A stretch of DNA of 64,000 nt from an uncultured Bacilli bacterium (GTDB lineage: Bacteria; Bacillota_I; Bacilli_A; RF39; UBA660), in contig CAKOKS010000005.1 of the NCBI GenBank assembly GCA_934095845.1, forward strand, positions 1 to 64,000, read 5' to 3'. The notes under the pieces are model-generated. The model worked only from the letters and a program-made list of their open reading frames with translations. It was not told the DNA's origin and did no database searches. Position numbers and translations under genes: made by a program. Shown here one piece after another: positions 1 through 9,110 of the stretch (positions within the stretch are counted from its first letter, which is position 1; every line of letters begins with the position of its first letter).

Positions 1-24
1 ATTGGCAAATTTTTAAAATTTCAA

Positions 25-62
25 AAAAAAGAAGCATATTCCATTTTGAATATGCCTCTTTG
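25..62 (-). terminator. Intrinsic terminator of the rarA-gpsA operon
   Basis: Read on the minus strand, a 13-bp stem (GGCATATTC/GAATATGC core, one G-T wobble) with a 6-nt loop is followed by eight T residues. It lies just past the gpsA stop. Confidence 0.8.
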
Positions 63-73
63 TCAACAATCTG

Positions 74-95
74 AAACCAGGTTTTCCTGGTTTTT
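74..95 (+). terminator. Small perfect hairpin with T-run on the plus strand
   Basis: AAACCAGG, loop TTTT, CCTGGTTT, then a short T-run. As a terminator it would act on plus-strand transcripts entering from the left of the window, where no gene is visible. Confidence 0.4.
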
Positions 96-1071
96 ATTGT
101 TTCTTCATTAAGAAATCTACTAATTTTCTTGGATCATCATTATTGATTACAATGTCATATATTACATCGATTACTGGCATAGAAACTTTTCTTTTTCTAA
201 TTAAATCATATATACTTTTTAAAGTATAATATCCTTCAACTGTATAATTATTTAAAAATTCTTCAGCATCATCAAAAGCATTTTCTCCAAGCATCATTCC
301 ATAAGAATAATTTCTTGATTTTTCACTTGTTGCTGTTAAAAGTAAATCACCAACTCCAGCAAAAGATAATATAGTTTTTTTATTACCACCTAAAGCATTT
401 ATTAATTCCTTTATATCATGTAAAGATTCAGTTATTAAGAAGCTTCTAGTTGATTCTTTATAACCAAGACCAGAAAGTATTCCTGATGCAATAGCAATTA
501 CATTTTTTATTGCTCCACATATTTCTATACCTATAATATCTTTAGTTTCTCTTAATTTTGCATTAGTGTTCTTATAAATATACTTTACAAGTTCAATTGT
601 ATTCTTGTTTTTAGATGCTACTGCAAGACCAATAGGTTCAAGAGATGCGATATCCACTGCAAAAGTAGGCCCAGATATTACTGCAAGCTTATTTGTATTT
701 ATGTTATTTTTGAATATTTCATCTATAAATAAACAAGAGTTTTGTTCAATTCCTTTAGAACCAATTACAAAATGCATTGATGAATTTATAAATGGTTTCA
801 TATCTTTACAAACTGATGATACAAATTTTGCTGCTGTCATTATAAACACAATTGAGGAATTATATAATGCTTCTTGATAAGAAGTTGTAAATTTTATTGA
901 ATCAGGTATTTTTGCTCCATTTAATTCTTTAAAATTATCTCTAGTATCTTCAATATGTTTAAGTGAATCTTCACTTTCAGTCCACATTATTATTTTATTT
1001 TCTTTATTTTGAGATAAGGCAATTGCCATGGCAATACCATATACTCCAGTACCAATGATTGTTATATTCAT
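94..1071 (-). CDS. gpsA: Glycerol-3-phosphate dehydrogenase [NAD(P)+]
   Basis: Reduces dihydroxyacetone phosphate to sn-glycerol 3-phosphate in the cytoplasm, supplying the backbone of phospholipids and other glycerolipids. The 325-residue length is usual. The N-terminus has the Rossmann GTGVYG loop. GPTFAVDIA and the catalytic-lysine region (EICGAIKNVIAIASG) lie in the middle, followed by GVGDLLLT and a helical C-terminal domain. The ATG overlaps the rarA stop by 4 nt (ATGA), with AGGAG upstream inside rarA, so the two genes are translationally coupled. A terminator follows. Confidence 0.95.
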   Translation of the reverse strand: MNITIIGTGVYGIAMAIALSQNKENKIIMWTESEDSLKHIEDTRDNFKELNGAKIPDSIKFTTSYQEALYNSSIVFIMTAAKFVSSVCKDMKPFINSSMHFVIGSKGIEQNSCLFIDEIFKNNINTNKLAVISGPTFAVDIASLEPIGLAVASKNKNTIELVKYIYKNTNAKLRETKDIIGIEICGAIKNVIAIASGILSGLGYKESTRSFLITESLHDIKELINALGGNKKTILSFAGVGDLLLTATSEKSRNYSYGMMLGENAFDDAEEFLNNYTVEGYYTLKSIYDLIRKRKVSMPVIDVIYDIVINNDDPRKLVDFLMKKQ

Positions 1072-2261
1072 TTTTTCATCTCCTTATTTATGTTAACTAA
1101 ATTTGTTTCATACTTATTATCAGCAGGAACAAAATATTTTTTATTTTTTATATTATTTGGTAAATATTGTTGTTTTACCCAATGATTTTTATAATCATGA
1201 GGATATTTATAATCTTTTGAGTTTGTTTTTAACCAATCAGGTACTTTACCATTAATACCATTTGTTATATCATTTATGGCGGCATCTAAAGCAAGGTGAG
1301 CTGAATTTGATTTAGGTGATAACGCCATTTCAGTAACAATAGTTCCAAGTGGAATTCTAGCTTCTGGTAAACCAACCATATTAGCAGCCTCAATTGCAGC
1401 CATTACCTTAGGCCCAATTCCTGGGTTTGCAAGTCCAATATCTTCATAAGCAATTACGGATAATCTTCTACAAATAATATCTATATCACCAATAACAATA
1501 AGTCTTCCTAAATAATAAAGAGAAGCATCAACATCACTTCCACGAATGCTTTTTTGTAAAGCACTTATAAGGTCATAATGTCCGTCTCCATCTTCATCTC
1601 CTTCTAAGATAACTTTAGGGTTAATATTTTTTATTGTTTCTTCATCTATTTTTCCATTTTTAGTAGAGTAGTAAGCAATTTCAAGTAAACTCAGTGCTGC
1701 ACGAACATCTCCATTTGAAAGTGATGCGATATATTTAAGAGTATCATCATCTACTTTAATATTTTCTAAATTGCTTAATGCTCTTTTTAGAGCCTTAACT
1801 ACATCTTTATTCTCGATAGGTAAAAGTTCAAATATTTGAACGCGACTACGAATGGCCGGGTTAATTTTAAAATATGGATTTGATGTTGTAAGACCAATTA
1901 GAGTTATAAGTCCATTTTCAAGATATGGAAGTAATATATCTTGCTTATCTTTATTCATTCGGTGTATTTCATCAACAATTAAGACTAAATGACCATACAT
2001 TTTAGCTTCTTCTATGGCAATATCAAAGTCACTTTTATTATTAATTACAGCATTTAACATTTTATATCTAATATTAAGTTCATTAACAATCGCGATGGAA
2101 AGAGTAGTTTTCCCAACTCCTGGTGGACCATATAAGATCATTGAAAAAAGTTTTCCATTTTCAACTAAATTACGGATAACTTTATTTTCACCAATTAAAT
2201 GTTCTTGACCAACAACATCATTAAGTGACTTTGGTCTTATTTCATTAGCAAGAAGTTCCAT
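1068..2261 (-). CDS. rarA: Replication-associated recombination protein A (RarA/MgsA AAA+ ATPase)
   Basis: AAA+ ATPase of the clamp-loader-like RarA/WRNIP1 family, which acts at stalled replication forks. Seen: Walker A GPPGVGKTT near residue 45, Walker B LIVDEIHR, sensor TTSNPYF and the arginine finger in AIRSR, followed by the conserved C-terminal tetramerisation region (AYEDIGLANP). At 397 residues it is slightly shorter than typical family members (about 420). Start ATG with AGAGGTGAAAAT just upstream. It is the first gene of a two-gene operon with gpsA. An extended -10 (TGCTATAAT) lies in the short divergent gap with xerD. Confidence 0.93.
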   Translation of the reverse strand: MELLANEIRPKSLNDVVGQEHLIGENKVIRNLVENGKLFSMILYGPPGVGKTTLSIAIVNELNIRYKMLNAVINNKSDFDIAIEEAKMYGHLVLIVDEIHRMNKDKQDILLPYLENGLITLIGLTTSNPYFKINPAIRSRVQIFELLPIENKDVVKALKRALSNLENIKVDDDTLKYIASLSNGDVRAALSLLEIAYYSTKNGKIDEETIKNINPKVILEGDEDGDGHYDLISALQKSIRGSDVDASLYYLGRLIVIGDIDIICRRLSVIAYEDIGLANPGIGPKVMAAIEAANMVGLPEARIPLGTIVTEMALSPKSNSAHLALDAAINDITNGINGKVPDWLKTNSKDYKYPHDYKNHWVKQQYLPNNIKNKKYFVPADNKYETNLVNINKEMKK

Positions 2262-2306
2262 ATTTTCACCTCTTTAATTATTATAGCATATATATTCAAT
2301 TATTTT

Positions 2307-2335
2307 TTGAATAAATGGCCTTTTTTTGATATTAT
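2307..2335 (+). promoter_or_regulatory. Promoter of xerD
   Basis: TTGAAT (2307-2312), 17-nt spacer, TATTAT (2330-2335). The apparent TTG start at 2307 is this -35 box. Transcription would begin around 2342, giving a very short leader that opens with the ribosome-binding GGTGAT. Confidence 0.7.
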
Positions 2336-2351
2336 AGATATGGTGATAATC

Positions 2352-3224
2352 GTGAATTATTTATATATAAGTGACTTTTTATCATATTTAGAACTTGAAC
2401 TTAATTATTCAGATAATACAGCTAATTCTTATGGTAATGATCTAAATAAAGTGGATTCTTATTTTAATGGAAAAGATATGCTTAAACTAACTACAAATGA
2501 GATAAATAAATATATTAAATCCATTTCTTTTCTAGCTCCAGCAACTATAAGTCACAATATATCAACTTTAAAATCTTTTTATCTTTATTATATAAAAATT
2601 GGTAAAATCACTTCATCTCCTGTAGAAGCAATAAAACTACCTAAACTGGGTACACATTTACCAACTTATTTAACTATTGATGAAGTAAATAAACTATTAG
2701 ATATTGAGATAAAAGATGCTTTTCAAGCAAGAAATAAAGCTATTTTAGAGCTAATGTATGCCACTGGTCTTAGAATAAGTGAAGTTGTCTCTTTAGAGTT
2801 TAAAAACATTGATTTTGACGACTGTATAGTAAGAGTCATGGGAAAGGGTAGTAAAGAAAGAATTGTTCCTATAAATGATGTTGCTTTAAAATATTTAAAA
2901 ATGTATATAGATGATCATAGACCTGAACTGGTAAAAGGAACAATTAATAATTATTTGTTTTTAAATAACCATGGTAATGTTATTACTAGACAAGGAATAT
3001 TTAAAATGATTAAAAAATATGCCTTAGAAAAAGGAATAAAAAAAGAAATTGGACCTCATACATTAAGACATACTTTTGCAACCCATTTACTAGAAAATGG
3101 AGCAGATTTAAGAATCATTCAAGAACTACTTGGACACTCTGACATATCAACTACTCAAATATATACCCATTTAACTAACGAAGCTCTTCACAGTGAGTAT
3201 AAAAAATACTTTCCTAGAAGTTAG
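2352..3224 (+). CDS. xerD: Tyrosine site-specific recombinase XerD/XerC family
   Basis: Cuts and rejoins DNA at dif-type sites to resolve chromosome dimers, if it is the housekeeping Xer protein. The N-terminal SAM-like core-binding domain (residues 1-85) precedes the catalytic domain. Catalytic residues are visible: Arg in TGLRISE, His and Arg in HTLRHTFATHL, His in LLGHS and the nucleophile Tyr in QIYTHL. I place the start at GTG 2352, 5 nt after GGTGAT, because the upstream in-frame TTG and ATG sit in the promoter. That gives 290 residues, the normal Xer length. It is the only clear recombinase in the window. Confidence 0.88.
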   Translation: MNYLYISDFLSYLELELNYSDNTANSYGNDLNKVDSYFNGKDMLKLTTNEINKYIKSISFLAPATISHNISTLKSFYLYYIKIGKITSSPVEAIKLPKLGTHLPTYLTIDEVNKLLDIEIKDAFQARNKAILELMYATGLRISEVVSLEFKNIDFDDCIVRVMGKGSKERIVPINDVALKYLKMYIDDHRPELVKGTINNYLFLNNHGNVITRQGIFKMIKKYALEKGIKKEIGPHTLRHTFATHLLENGADLRIIQELLGHSDISTTQIYTHLTNEALHSEYKKYFPRS

Positions 3225-3229
3225 TATTA

Positions 3230-3238
3230 TGGTATAAT
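3230..3238 (+). promoter_or_regulatory. Extended -10 promoter of the large repeat-protein pair
   Basis: TGGTATAAT is an extended -10 element (TGn plus consensus TATAAT). It lies 24 nt before the ATG at 3263, immediately after the xerD stop. No good -35 is visible. Confidence 0.6.
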
Positions 3239-3262
3239 ATGCCTCAAAAGGTTGGGATAATT

Positions 3263-5596
3263 ATGTTTAAAATTGAAGAATATTTTAATACTACATTAGA
3301 TAACATATGTTTTATTTTGAAGTATGAAGATCCTATAATAGAGGAAATAGTTAAGAAAAAATTTGGTACTACTTTAAAAGGCGCAGGTACTAGTGGTGTA
3401 ACATTAAATACAAAGAAATTATTTGTATACATTGAGGATATTATAAAATTGGATATCGCTGCCATTACTAAATTTAACGGTGACTTAACTAAAGCTGAAG
3501 CTTTTTTAAGCAAAGCAGACATTTTGGAGAAATTGATGTATGCTTATAACTTACATATGGAAGAAGTAGTTACTTTATATAAACTACCTGTAAAAGTAAA
3601 TGATATATTTGCATATGCATTTGGTGTTAACCGAGATAAAATGAGTATTAAGGATATTGCAACAAAATACGATACAGATGAAGAGGAAATACTTAGTTTA
3701 ATATTTATGAATTTAAAACAAATATTTAGAAGTATAAATAATTCAAAAAATAAACAAACTAATATTCAAGTGAAAAAAGTAGTTGCTAAAAGAAAAAGTA
3801 ATTCATTACCAATTTATTTTCTACAATTTTTTGTTAAGAAGGGATACAAACAATCTGAAGTTATAAATGCACTTAAAATGTATGATTCAGAGGTTAAACA
3901 AATATTATTTAAGTTATATGGAAAAGATTATCTTAATATGTTAAATTCAAACGTGCATATTCTATCATCTGAAGAAAAAATAATAGGTGACTTAATAAAT
4001 GGCGAAAATAATATTGAGAATGTAATTAAAAAGATGAGGAAAAGTGTTATTTTACCTGAGGGAGAAGTTTTAACTAATTTTAATTTAAAAAATTATTATT
4101 GTAAACTTGGTTTTAACGAAGGTGAATTCTTTGCGGTTGTATTTAATTTAAATGATGAAGAGAAAAGATTATTAAAGAAAGCTTATGATTCAAGTTTTAA
4201 TATAGATATAAGTACAGTTTTAAATGATGCTGAAAAAGAAACTCTTTATAGATTATGCTTTAATAAAAATGTTGGTATTTATCAAAAATTAATCGAAAAT
4301 AAAAATAATGATCTCACTGTTGATTTCATATCTGATATTATTGCCTACTTTGAAAATATGGGATTTAGCTCAGAACAAATTTGGAAAGCATATTGTAGTT
4401 TAAGCAATTCAGCTTTAGAAAATATTAAAGGTGCATATAATGGCAATTTAAAACTAAATAGTCATATTCCAGAAAGTGATTTTTTAAAGAAAAAAATTAT
4501 GAATACAATATGTACTCCTAATACCGGTTTTTCAGCATTTTTAGTTAAATATTATGATAGAAATAAAAAACTAAAGAAAATTACCATTCAAGAAAGTGAC
4601 TATTCAAAGAGTTTTTATAGCATCTATGCTTTTTTTGGACTAAAAGGTGTCTTTTCAGAAACTGTGTTAGAGGCTATAAGATACTTAACTCCAGAATATA
4701 AAACTGCTTATGAAAATTATTATTCAGATAATGGGTTACTTAGAACATCTAGTAAGAAAATTGACATAACACTTGATGATTTATATGCTAAAGTAGCATG
4801 GACTATAAATAATCTAGAAAAACTTAAAGAAGAAAAAAATATAAGAGATTATGATAACACTATTGGAGCAAGTATTGAGGCTCTTTCAAGTTTTGGTTTC
4901 TCTAAAGATACCATTAAATTAACTTTAAAAACTTTAACTAAAAGCGAATTAGATGAAGTTATAAAATATGCAACAGGTATAAAAAAATCATCTTTAGAAA
5001 AAAGAGAAGCTGCATTACTAAAATTTATTTTAAATGCTAATATATTAGCAAATGCATGCGATTTAAAAGGGTTGTTTTCTTCTCTAGGTTTCAGTGAAGA
5101 ATCTTTAAATAAATTTGATGATATAAAACTTTTACTTTCAAATGTCGGTGAAATGAAAAACATAGAATTTATGACTGATATAATGAATGGTTCTATAAAT
5201 ATATATGAACTTGATGAAGATAAAACTGTGCTTTTGGTTTACTTAATTAAAAAGATAAGTGAGTATTTAATCGCATACGAAAATGATAAAATCGAAAATT
5301 CCAAACTAGAATATTATAAAGACATATATGATTATTTTAACGCTTTAAAAAGTTTAGATGCTATTTCATCTTATAAAGTTAGCAATGAATTTAATAAGAA
5401 TGAGGTTAGCTATTATTATTTAACTTCTTTTACTAAAAACAATTATTTAAGAACAATTAATCCTACATTTATGAATATATCATGCTTAATATATCTAAAG
5501 AGTATTAAAGAAGGATTAGATGAGTTCTTAAAGAGATATGCCAAATATGGTGACGCAAATGAAAAATTAATTAGAAAATTGAAAAAGATAGGATAG
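3263..5596 (+). CDS. Large unknown protein with sigma-70-region-4-like segment and degenerate repeats (paralogue of the next gene)
   Basis: A cytoplasmic protein of 777 residues with no signal peptide or membrane segment. Residues about 114-158 run FGVNRDKMSIKDIATKYD, then DEEEI and a basic amphipathic helix, matching the layout of sigma-70 region 4 (LRFGLD..TLEEIA...VS..V...ALKKLR). After it come helical segments with a loose pattern: aromatic, a few residues, G-[YF/F], polar, helix, then L..EEK....Y. Examples begin near FFVKKGYKQSEV, YYCKLGFNEGEF and YFENMGFSSEQI. The N-terminal 250 residues align by eye with the next gene (KKKFG, MYAYN, FG(V/I)(N/D)R.KM). Start is ATG 3263, after AGGTTGGGA; the earlier ATG at 3239 lies in the promoter. 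Function is unknown; the sigma likeness is my reading of the motif. Confidence 0.75.
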   Translation: MFKIEEYFNTTLDNICFILKYEDPIIEEIVKKKFGTTLKGAGTSGVTLNTKKLFVYIEDIIKLDIAAITKFNGDLTKAEAFLSKADILEKLMYAYNLHMEEVVTLYKLPVKVNDIFAYAFGVNRDKMSIKDIATKYDTDEEEILSLIFMNLKQIFRSINNSKNKQTNIQVKKVVAKRKSNSLPIYFLQFFVKKGYKQSEVINALKMYDSEVKQILFKLYGKDYLNMLNSNVHILSSEEKIIGDLINGENNIENVIKKMRKSVILPEGEVLTNFNLKNYYCKLGFNEGEFFAVVFNLNDEEKRLLKKAYDSSFNIDISTVLNDAEKETLYRLCFNKNVGIYQKLIENKNNDLTVDFISDIIAYFENMGFSSEQIWKAYCSLSNSALENIKGAYNGNLKLNSHIPESDFLKKKIMNTICTPNTGFSAFLVKYYDRNKKLKKITIQESDYSKSFYSIYAFFGLKGVFSETVLEAIRYLTPEYKTAYENYYSDNGLLRTSSKKIDITLDDLYAKVAWTINNLEKLKEEKNIRDYDNTIGASIEALSSFGFSKDTIKLTLKTLTKSELDEVIKYATGIKKSSLEKREAALLKFILNANILANACDLKGLFSSLGFSEESLNKFDDIKLLLSNVGEMKNIEFMTDIMNGSINIYELDEDKTVLLVYLIKKISEYLIAYENDKIENSKLEYYKDIYDYFNALKSLDAISSYKVSNEFNKNEVSYYYLTSFTKNNYLRTINPTFMNISCLIYLKSIKEGLDEFLKRYAKYGDANEKLIRKLKKIG

Positions 5597-5604
5597 AGTA
5601 AATT

Positions 5605-8600
5605 ATGGAAAAGGCTTGGGAATATTTTAAAACAGAGAAAGATATATTTTTAGCAGTTGCTAATAATGCATCTTTTGAAGAAAAGAATTTATTAAAAAAA
5701 AAATTTGGAAAAGATTATGACGGTATAAATGTTAAAACTGCAATAAAGAAAAATGAAATGAATGATTTTAATTTAGTTTGCAAAAAAGTTATGATTGAAA
5801 TTGATTTTGCTGAAAAAGTAAAGAAAAATGGAAAATTAATGAATAATTATCTAAGTGATAAAAATTATGATTTTTTAAAGAAAATAATGTATGCTTACAA
5901 CATTAATAAAAATGCGCTAGATGATATTATCAATTCATTAGCAAAAGGGGAAAGAACAGCTTTTCTATATTACTTTGGAATTGATAGAAAAAAGATGACT
6001 ATTTCCGCTATAGCTGATTTACTTAATACTGATGAGATTCACGTTTATACTAATATAAGCTCTGCTTTAGAAACGATAAAAAGAAAGAGTTGTAAACATA
6101 TAGAAGCCAAATCTACTGTTACTAAAAATCAAACTAACCAAGTTCCAATAAATATAATGAACCCTTTAATAAAAAAAGAATATACACAATTTGAAATCAT
6201 TAATGCTATAAAAGAATATGATGAAAACATTGTAAGTATTTTAAAAAAATTATATGGAAATAGTTTTAATAATACTAGATCTTTAATGATAAAAGTTTCT
6301 CCAGAAGATGCAGAAATAGTTTTAAATATTTTAAATGGTGATGATAATATTGAGTCAAAAATTATTAAAACAAGAGAAGAAAAGCAAAAAAATAAGACTA
6401 GAAACGGAATCCCAACGTATTTTAAAGGTAATTTACAAATGTATTATCAAAAAAATGGTTATAGTAAAACCGAATTCATAAATGCTTTTAGAGAATTATC
6501 ACAAGAAGAAAAACAAAAATTATTCTTAGGTTTTGATCGCAGCTTTAATAGTTTAGATGTCAGTGACTTTAGCAAGGGTAAAGTAAGTTCAATTTATACA
6601 ATTGCATTTTCGCCTTTAGTTGGTATTCAATATTATTTAACAAATAACAGAAAAAAGAGTATTGAAGAGGAAAATATTAATCTTTATAAAATATTATGCA
6701 AAACTGAGTATTCTAAAACAATGGTTGATTTAGCAATCGATAATCTTAAAGAAGAAGATAAAAATGAGTTACATCAATATTTTGATGAAGATGGAAATCT
6801 TATAAAAAACTATGATAATAATACTTTAATAAAAAATCTATTATTTATCACTATTCCAAGAATGCTAAAAAAATATAAAGCAACAGAAGAATTTCTAAAT
6901 AAATTTAAAGATGGTATATACCAAGGATTTAAAAACTCTAAAAAAAATCATATTGATATAGCAATCTCAACGTTAAATGATGAAGAAAGAGAAATTTATA
7001 GTAAAAGTTTTGATGAAAATGGTATGCTAAAACCTAATTCTGAATACAATACTGAAATTACAAATATTTTAAAAAATAAAATTTCAACAAAAATAAAGGA
7101 AATACGTGAAATGGATTGTATGTTAGACAACTTGAATGAATATTTAACCAAATTTGCAATAGATAAGAAGCAAGTTAAAATAATTCTTGCTAATTTAAGT
7201 GATGAAGATAAAAAAGTATTAAGTATATATTATAATGAGAATTTTACTAGAAAAAGTAATGTTAACTTTGACATGAATATTTATAGTTTAATAAAAAGTA
7301 TAATTCAACGATTTAGACAATTTAATCTTAAAGATTATTATGCTAATTTATCTAAAAAAGATATATTACAAGCTATTGAAAGCCTTTCTCCTAGTGATAA
7401 AGTGATATTCTATGAGTATTTTGATAAAGATTTAAATCTTAAGACAATATTTAATGCAAATAATAATCCAGAAATATACAAAATAATAACTGAAAAAATT
7501 ATTAAAAAAGAACATTCAAAAAAAGGTTTAAATATATATGAAAGATGTAAAAAACATGGATTTGAAAAAAACATGGTAGATATAGTAATACAAACTTTAA
7601 ATGAAGCTCAAAAAGAAAACTACTTTAATGCATATGATGAATATGGTAACAAGATAGGTGATACAAAAAACATAAGTGTTTTTATATCTACAACGTTCTA
7701 CAAAAAACTTAATGCAATTTCAAAATTTATGAATGATACGAATTCTTTAATTGAATATTTTGAACATCATGGAATATTAAAAGAAGAACTCTTGGAATTC
7801 ATTAGTTTGTTAGACTACCAAACGAAAGAAAAAATTAGTTATTATTATGATGAAAACTTAATTAGAAAAGATAGTTTTGTTTTTAATATTAATACTTATA
7901 ATTTTTTAAATCAATTAACAAAAGAAATAGTTTCTTTTAAAAATAAGCAACACAGATATAATTTTTATAAATCATGGGAAAGTAAAGGCTACAAACACGT
8001 CTATATTGATATTGCTATTAGTCTTTTATCAGAAGAATATAAAAAAGCTTTTAGAGAGGCTTTTGATGAATATGGATATAGAATTAAGTCACTTAGAGAA
8101 AGCATAGGTGGATCAACTTCTTTATATAATTCCATGTATAATGATATAAAAAGAAATTTAAGCAATGTATCTAATTTTATAAATGAAACTGTTTCATTAT
8201 ATGATTATTTTGCAAAAAGAGGATATACAAATAGAGAAGTAGACTATATTATAGCTTCACTAGATAAAAATGATAGACGCTATTTTGATTCTTATTATGA
8301 CAATAACTTAGTTAGAAATCCTGATAAAGAAGTTTCAGCCGAATTATATAAATTGTTAAATAAAATTGAAAGTTCATTTAGAAAAGTAAATTTATATACA
8401 AAATATGAATTTTTAGGTTACTCTAGAGATGATGTAACGCAAGTTATTTCTAAGCTAAATCATTTAGAACAACTAATGCTTTATAAATATTTTGATAAAG
8501 ATCTAAATGTTATTAAAGATTATAGTGGAGCTCCTAGGGTTATGAATTTAATAAATGTAGTTATAGTTGAGTATATGAAAAAGAATAAAAATGAAGCTAT

Positions 8601-8916
8601 TATTTCAGAAGAAAAAGATGAGCAAAAAAACTTATCTTTATTCGAAGAATATATAAACTCAATAAAAAAGTTAAATGTATTTAGTAAAGAATTTATTTCA
8701 AGTTTAAGTATGTCAAATGAAGAGAAATACTATTTAACAATTGAATTTGTATTTAATGAACAATCTACTTTTAAAAGTGAAGAGCTTGCTAAATTTTTAA
8801 ATTTAGAATATAAAGAATACATAAGTAAAGTATATCAAGCTATGATGAAAGCTAGAAACGAACTAAGTACTAAGTTCGATAATAGTTTAGAGAGCATAAA
8901 AAAAGTGTTAGACTAA
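5605..8916 (+). CDS. Very large unknown protein with about ten 65-80-residue repeats and sigma-region-4-like ends
   Basis: A soluble protein of 1103 residues starting 8 nt after the previous paralogue. Residues about 117-162 (YYFGIDRKKMTISAIADLL, then NTDEI and ALETIKRK) resemble sigma-70 region 4. So do the last 60 residues (FKSEELAKFLNLEYKEYISK, then a basic helix). Between them about ten units recur, starting near nt 6439, 6694, 6904, 7141, 7336, 7537, 7756, 7963, 8206 and 8398. Each has the shape aromatic...G[YF].....V..(A/V)I..L...E(K/R)..(Y/F)..(Y/F)(Y/F)D(E/K/N)(D/N/G)L.(L/I)(K/R). The middle of the unit resembles the first helix of region 4 (L..LSDEER.I...(Y/F)FD). No enzymatic motif was seen. 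It may be a DNA- or RNA-polymerase-binding scaffold; this is inference. Confidence 0.75.
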   Translation: MEKAWEYFKTEKDIFLAVANNASFEEKNLLKKKFGKDYDGINVKTAIKKNEMNDFNLVCKKVMIEIDFAEKVKKNGKLMNNYLSDKNYDFLKKIMYAYNINKNALDDIINSLAKGERTAFLYYFGIDRKKMTISAIADLLNTDEIHVYTNISSALETIKRKSCKHIEAKSTVTKNQTNQVPINIMNPLIKKEYTQFEIINAIKEYDENIVSILKKLYGNSFNNTRSLMIKVSPEDAEIVLNILNGDDNIESKIIKTREEKQKNKTRNGIPTYFKGNLQMYYQKNGYSKTEFINAFRELSQEEKQKLFLGFDRSFNSLDVSDFSKGKVSSIYTIAFSPLVGIQYYLTNNRKKSIEEENINLYKILCKTEYSKTMVDLAIDNLKEEDKNELHQYFDEDGNLIKNYDNNTLIKNLLFITIPRMLKKYKATEEFLNKFKDGIYQGFKNSKKNHIDIAISTLNDEEREIYSKSFDENGMLKPNSEYNTEITNILKNKISTKIKEIREMDCMLDNLNEYLTKFAIDKKQVKIILANLSDEDKKVLSIYYNENFTRKSNVNFDMNIYSLIKSIIQRFRQFNLKDYYANLSKKDILQAIESLSPSDKVIFYEYFDKDLNLKTIFNANNNPEIYKIITEKIIKKEHSKKGLNIYERCKKHGFEKNMVDIVIQTLNEAQKENYFNAYDEYGNKIGDTKNISVFISTTFYKKLNAISKFMNDTNSLIEYFEHHGILKEELLEFISLLDYQTKEKISYYYDENLIRKDSFVFNINTYNFLNQLTKEIVSFKNKQHRYNFYKSWESKGYKHVYIDIAISLLSEEYKKAFREAFDEYGYRIKSLRESIGGSTSLYNSMYNDIKRNLSNVSNFINETVSLYDYFAKRGYTNREVDYIIASLDKNDRRYFDSYYDNNLVRNPDKEVSAELYKLLNKIESSFRKVNLYTKYEFLGYSRDDVTQVISKLNHLEQLMLYKYFDKDLNVIKDYSGAPRVMNLINVVIVEYMKKNKNEAIISEEKDEQKNLSLFEEYINSIKKLNVFSKEFISSLSMSNEEKYYLTIEFVFNEQSTFKSEELAKFLNLEYKEYISKVYQAMMKARNELSTKFDNSLESIKKVLD

Positions 8917-8931
8917 ATCTAACGCTTTTTT
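8901..8931. terminator. Bidirectional terminator between the 1103-residue gene and a small antisense gene
   Basis: Stem AGTGTTAGA/TCTAACGCT (one G-T wobble) with loop CTAAA, flanked by A-run and T-run, so it can serve both strands. The plus-strand stop codon lies in the loop. Confidence 0.8.
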
Positions 8932-8933
8932 AA

Positions 8934-9020
8934 TTATTCTTCAGATGATGAAGATTCTCTTTTACATCTATTAGTTTTTTTATTACATTTAGATGTTCTA
9001 TTAGTTTTTTGAGTTTTCAT
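8934..9020 (-). CDS. 28-residue basic, Ser-rich small protein
   Basis: ATG at 9020 is preceded by AGGAGG with 8-nt spacing, one of the best ribosome-binding sites in the window. The 28 codons end in TAA and are followed by the shared bidirectional terminator. The product is rich in Lys, Arg, Thr and Asn, has two Cys (CNKKTNRC) and ends SSSSEE. I recognise no family. The strong translation signal and terminator argue for a real gene. It lies tail to tail with the large repeat protein and diverges from the ZIP transporter. Confidence 0.6.
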   Translation of the reverse strand: MKTQKTNRTSKCNKKTNRCKRESSSSEE

Positions 9021-9110
9021 AATTCTTACCTCCTACAATTATTATGTACAATTGATAAATAATTATAATATAAAAAGAATAAATTTTAATAATTAATAAT
9101 AATATATATT

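Noticed and set aside
2307..2351. Longer xerD starting at TTG 2307 or ATG 2340
   Set aside because: Both lie in or next to the promoter boxes; GTG 2352 has the GGTGAT site and gives the normal Xer length.
3244..3522. Open frame on the minus strand opposite the 777-residue gene, and many like it elsewhere
   Set aside because: Shadows of real genes, without ribosome-binding sites or domain content.
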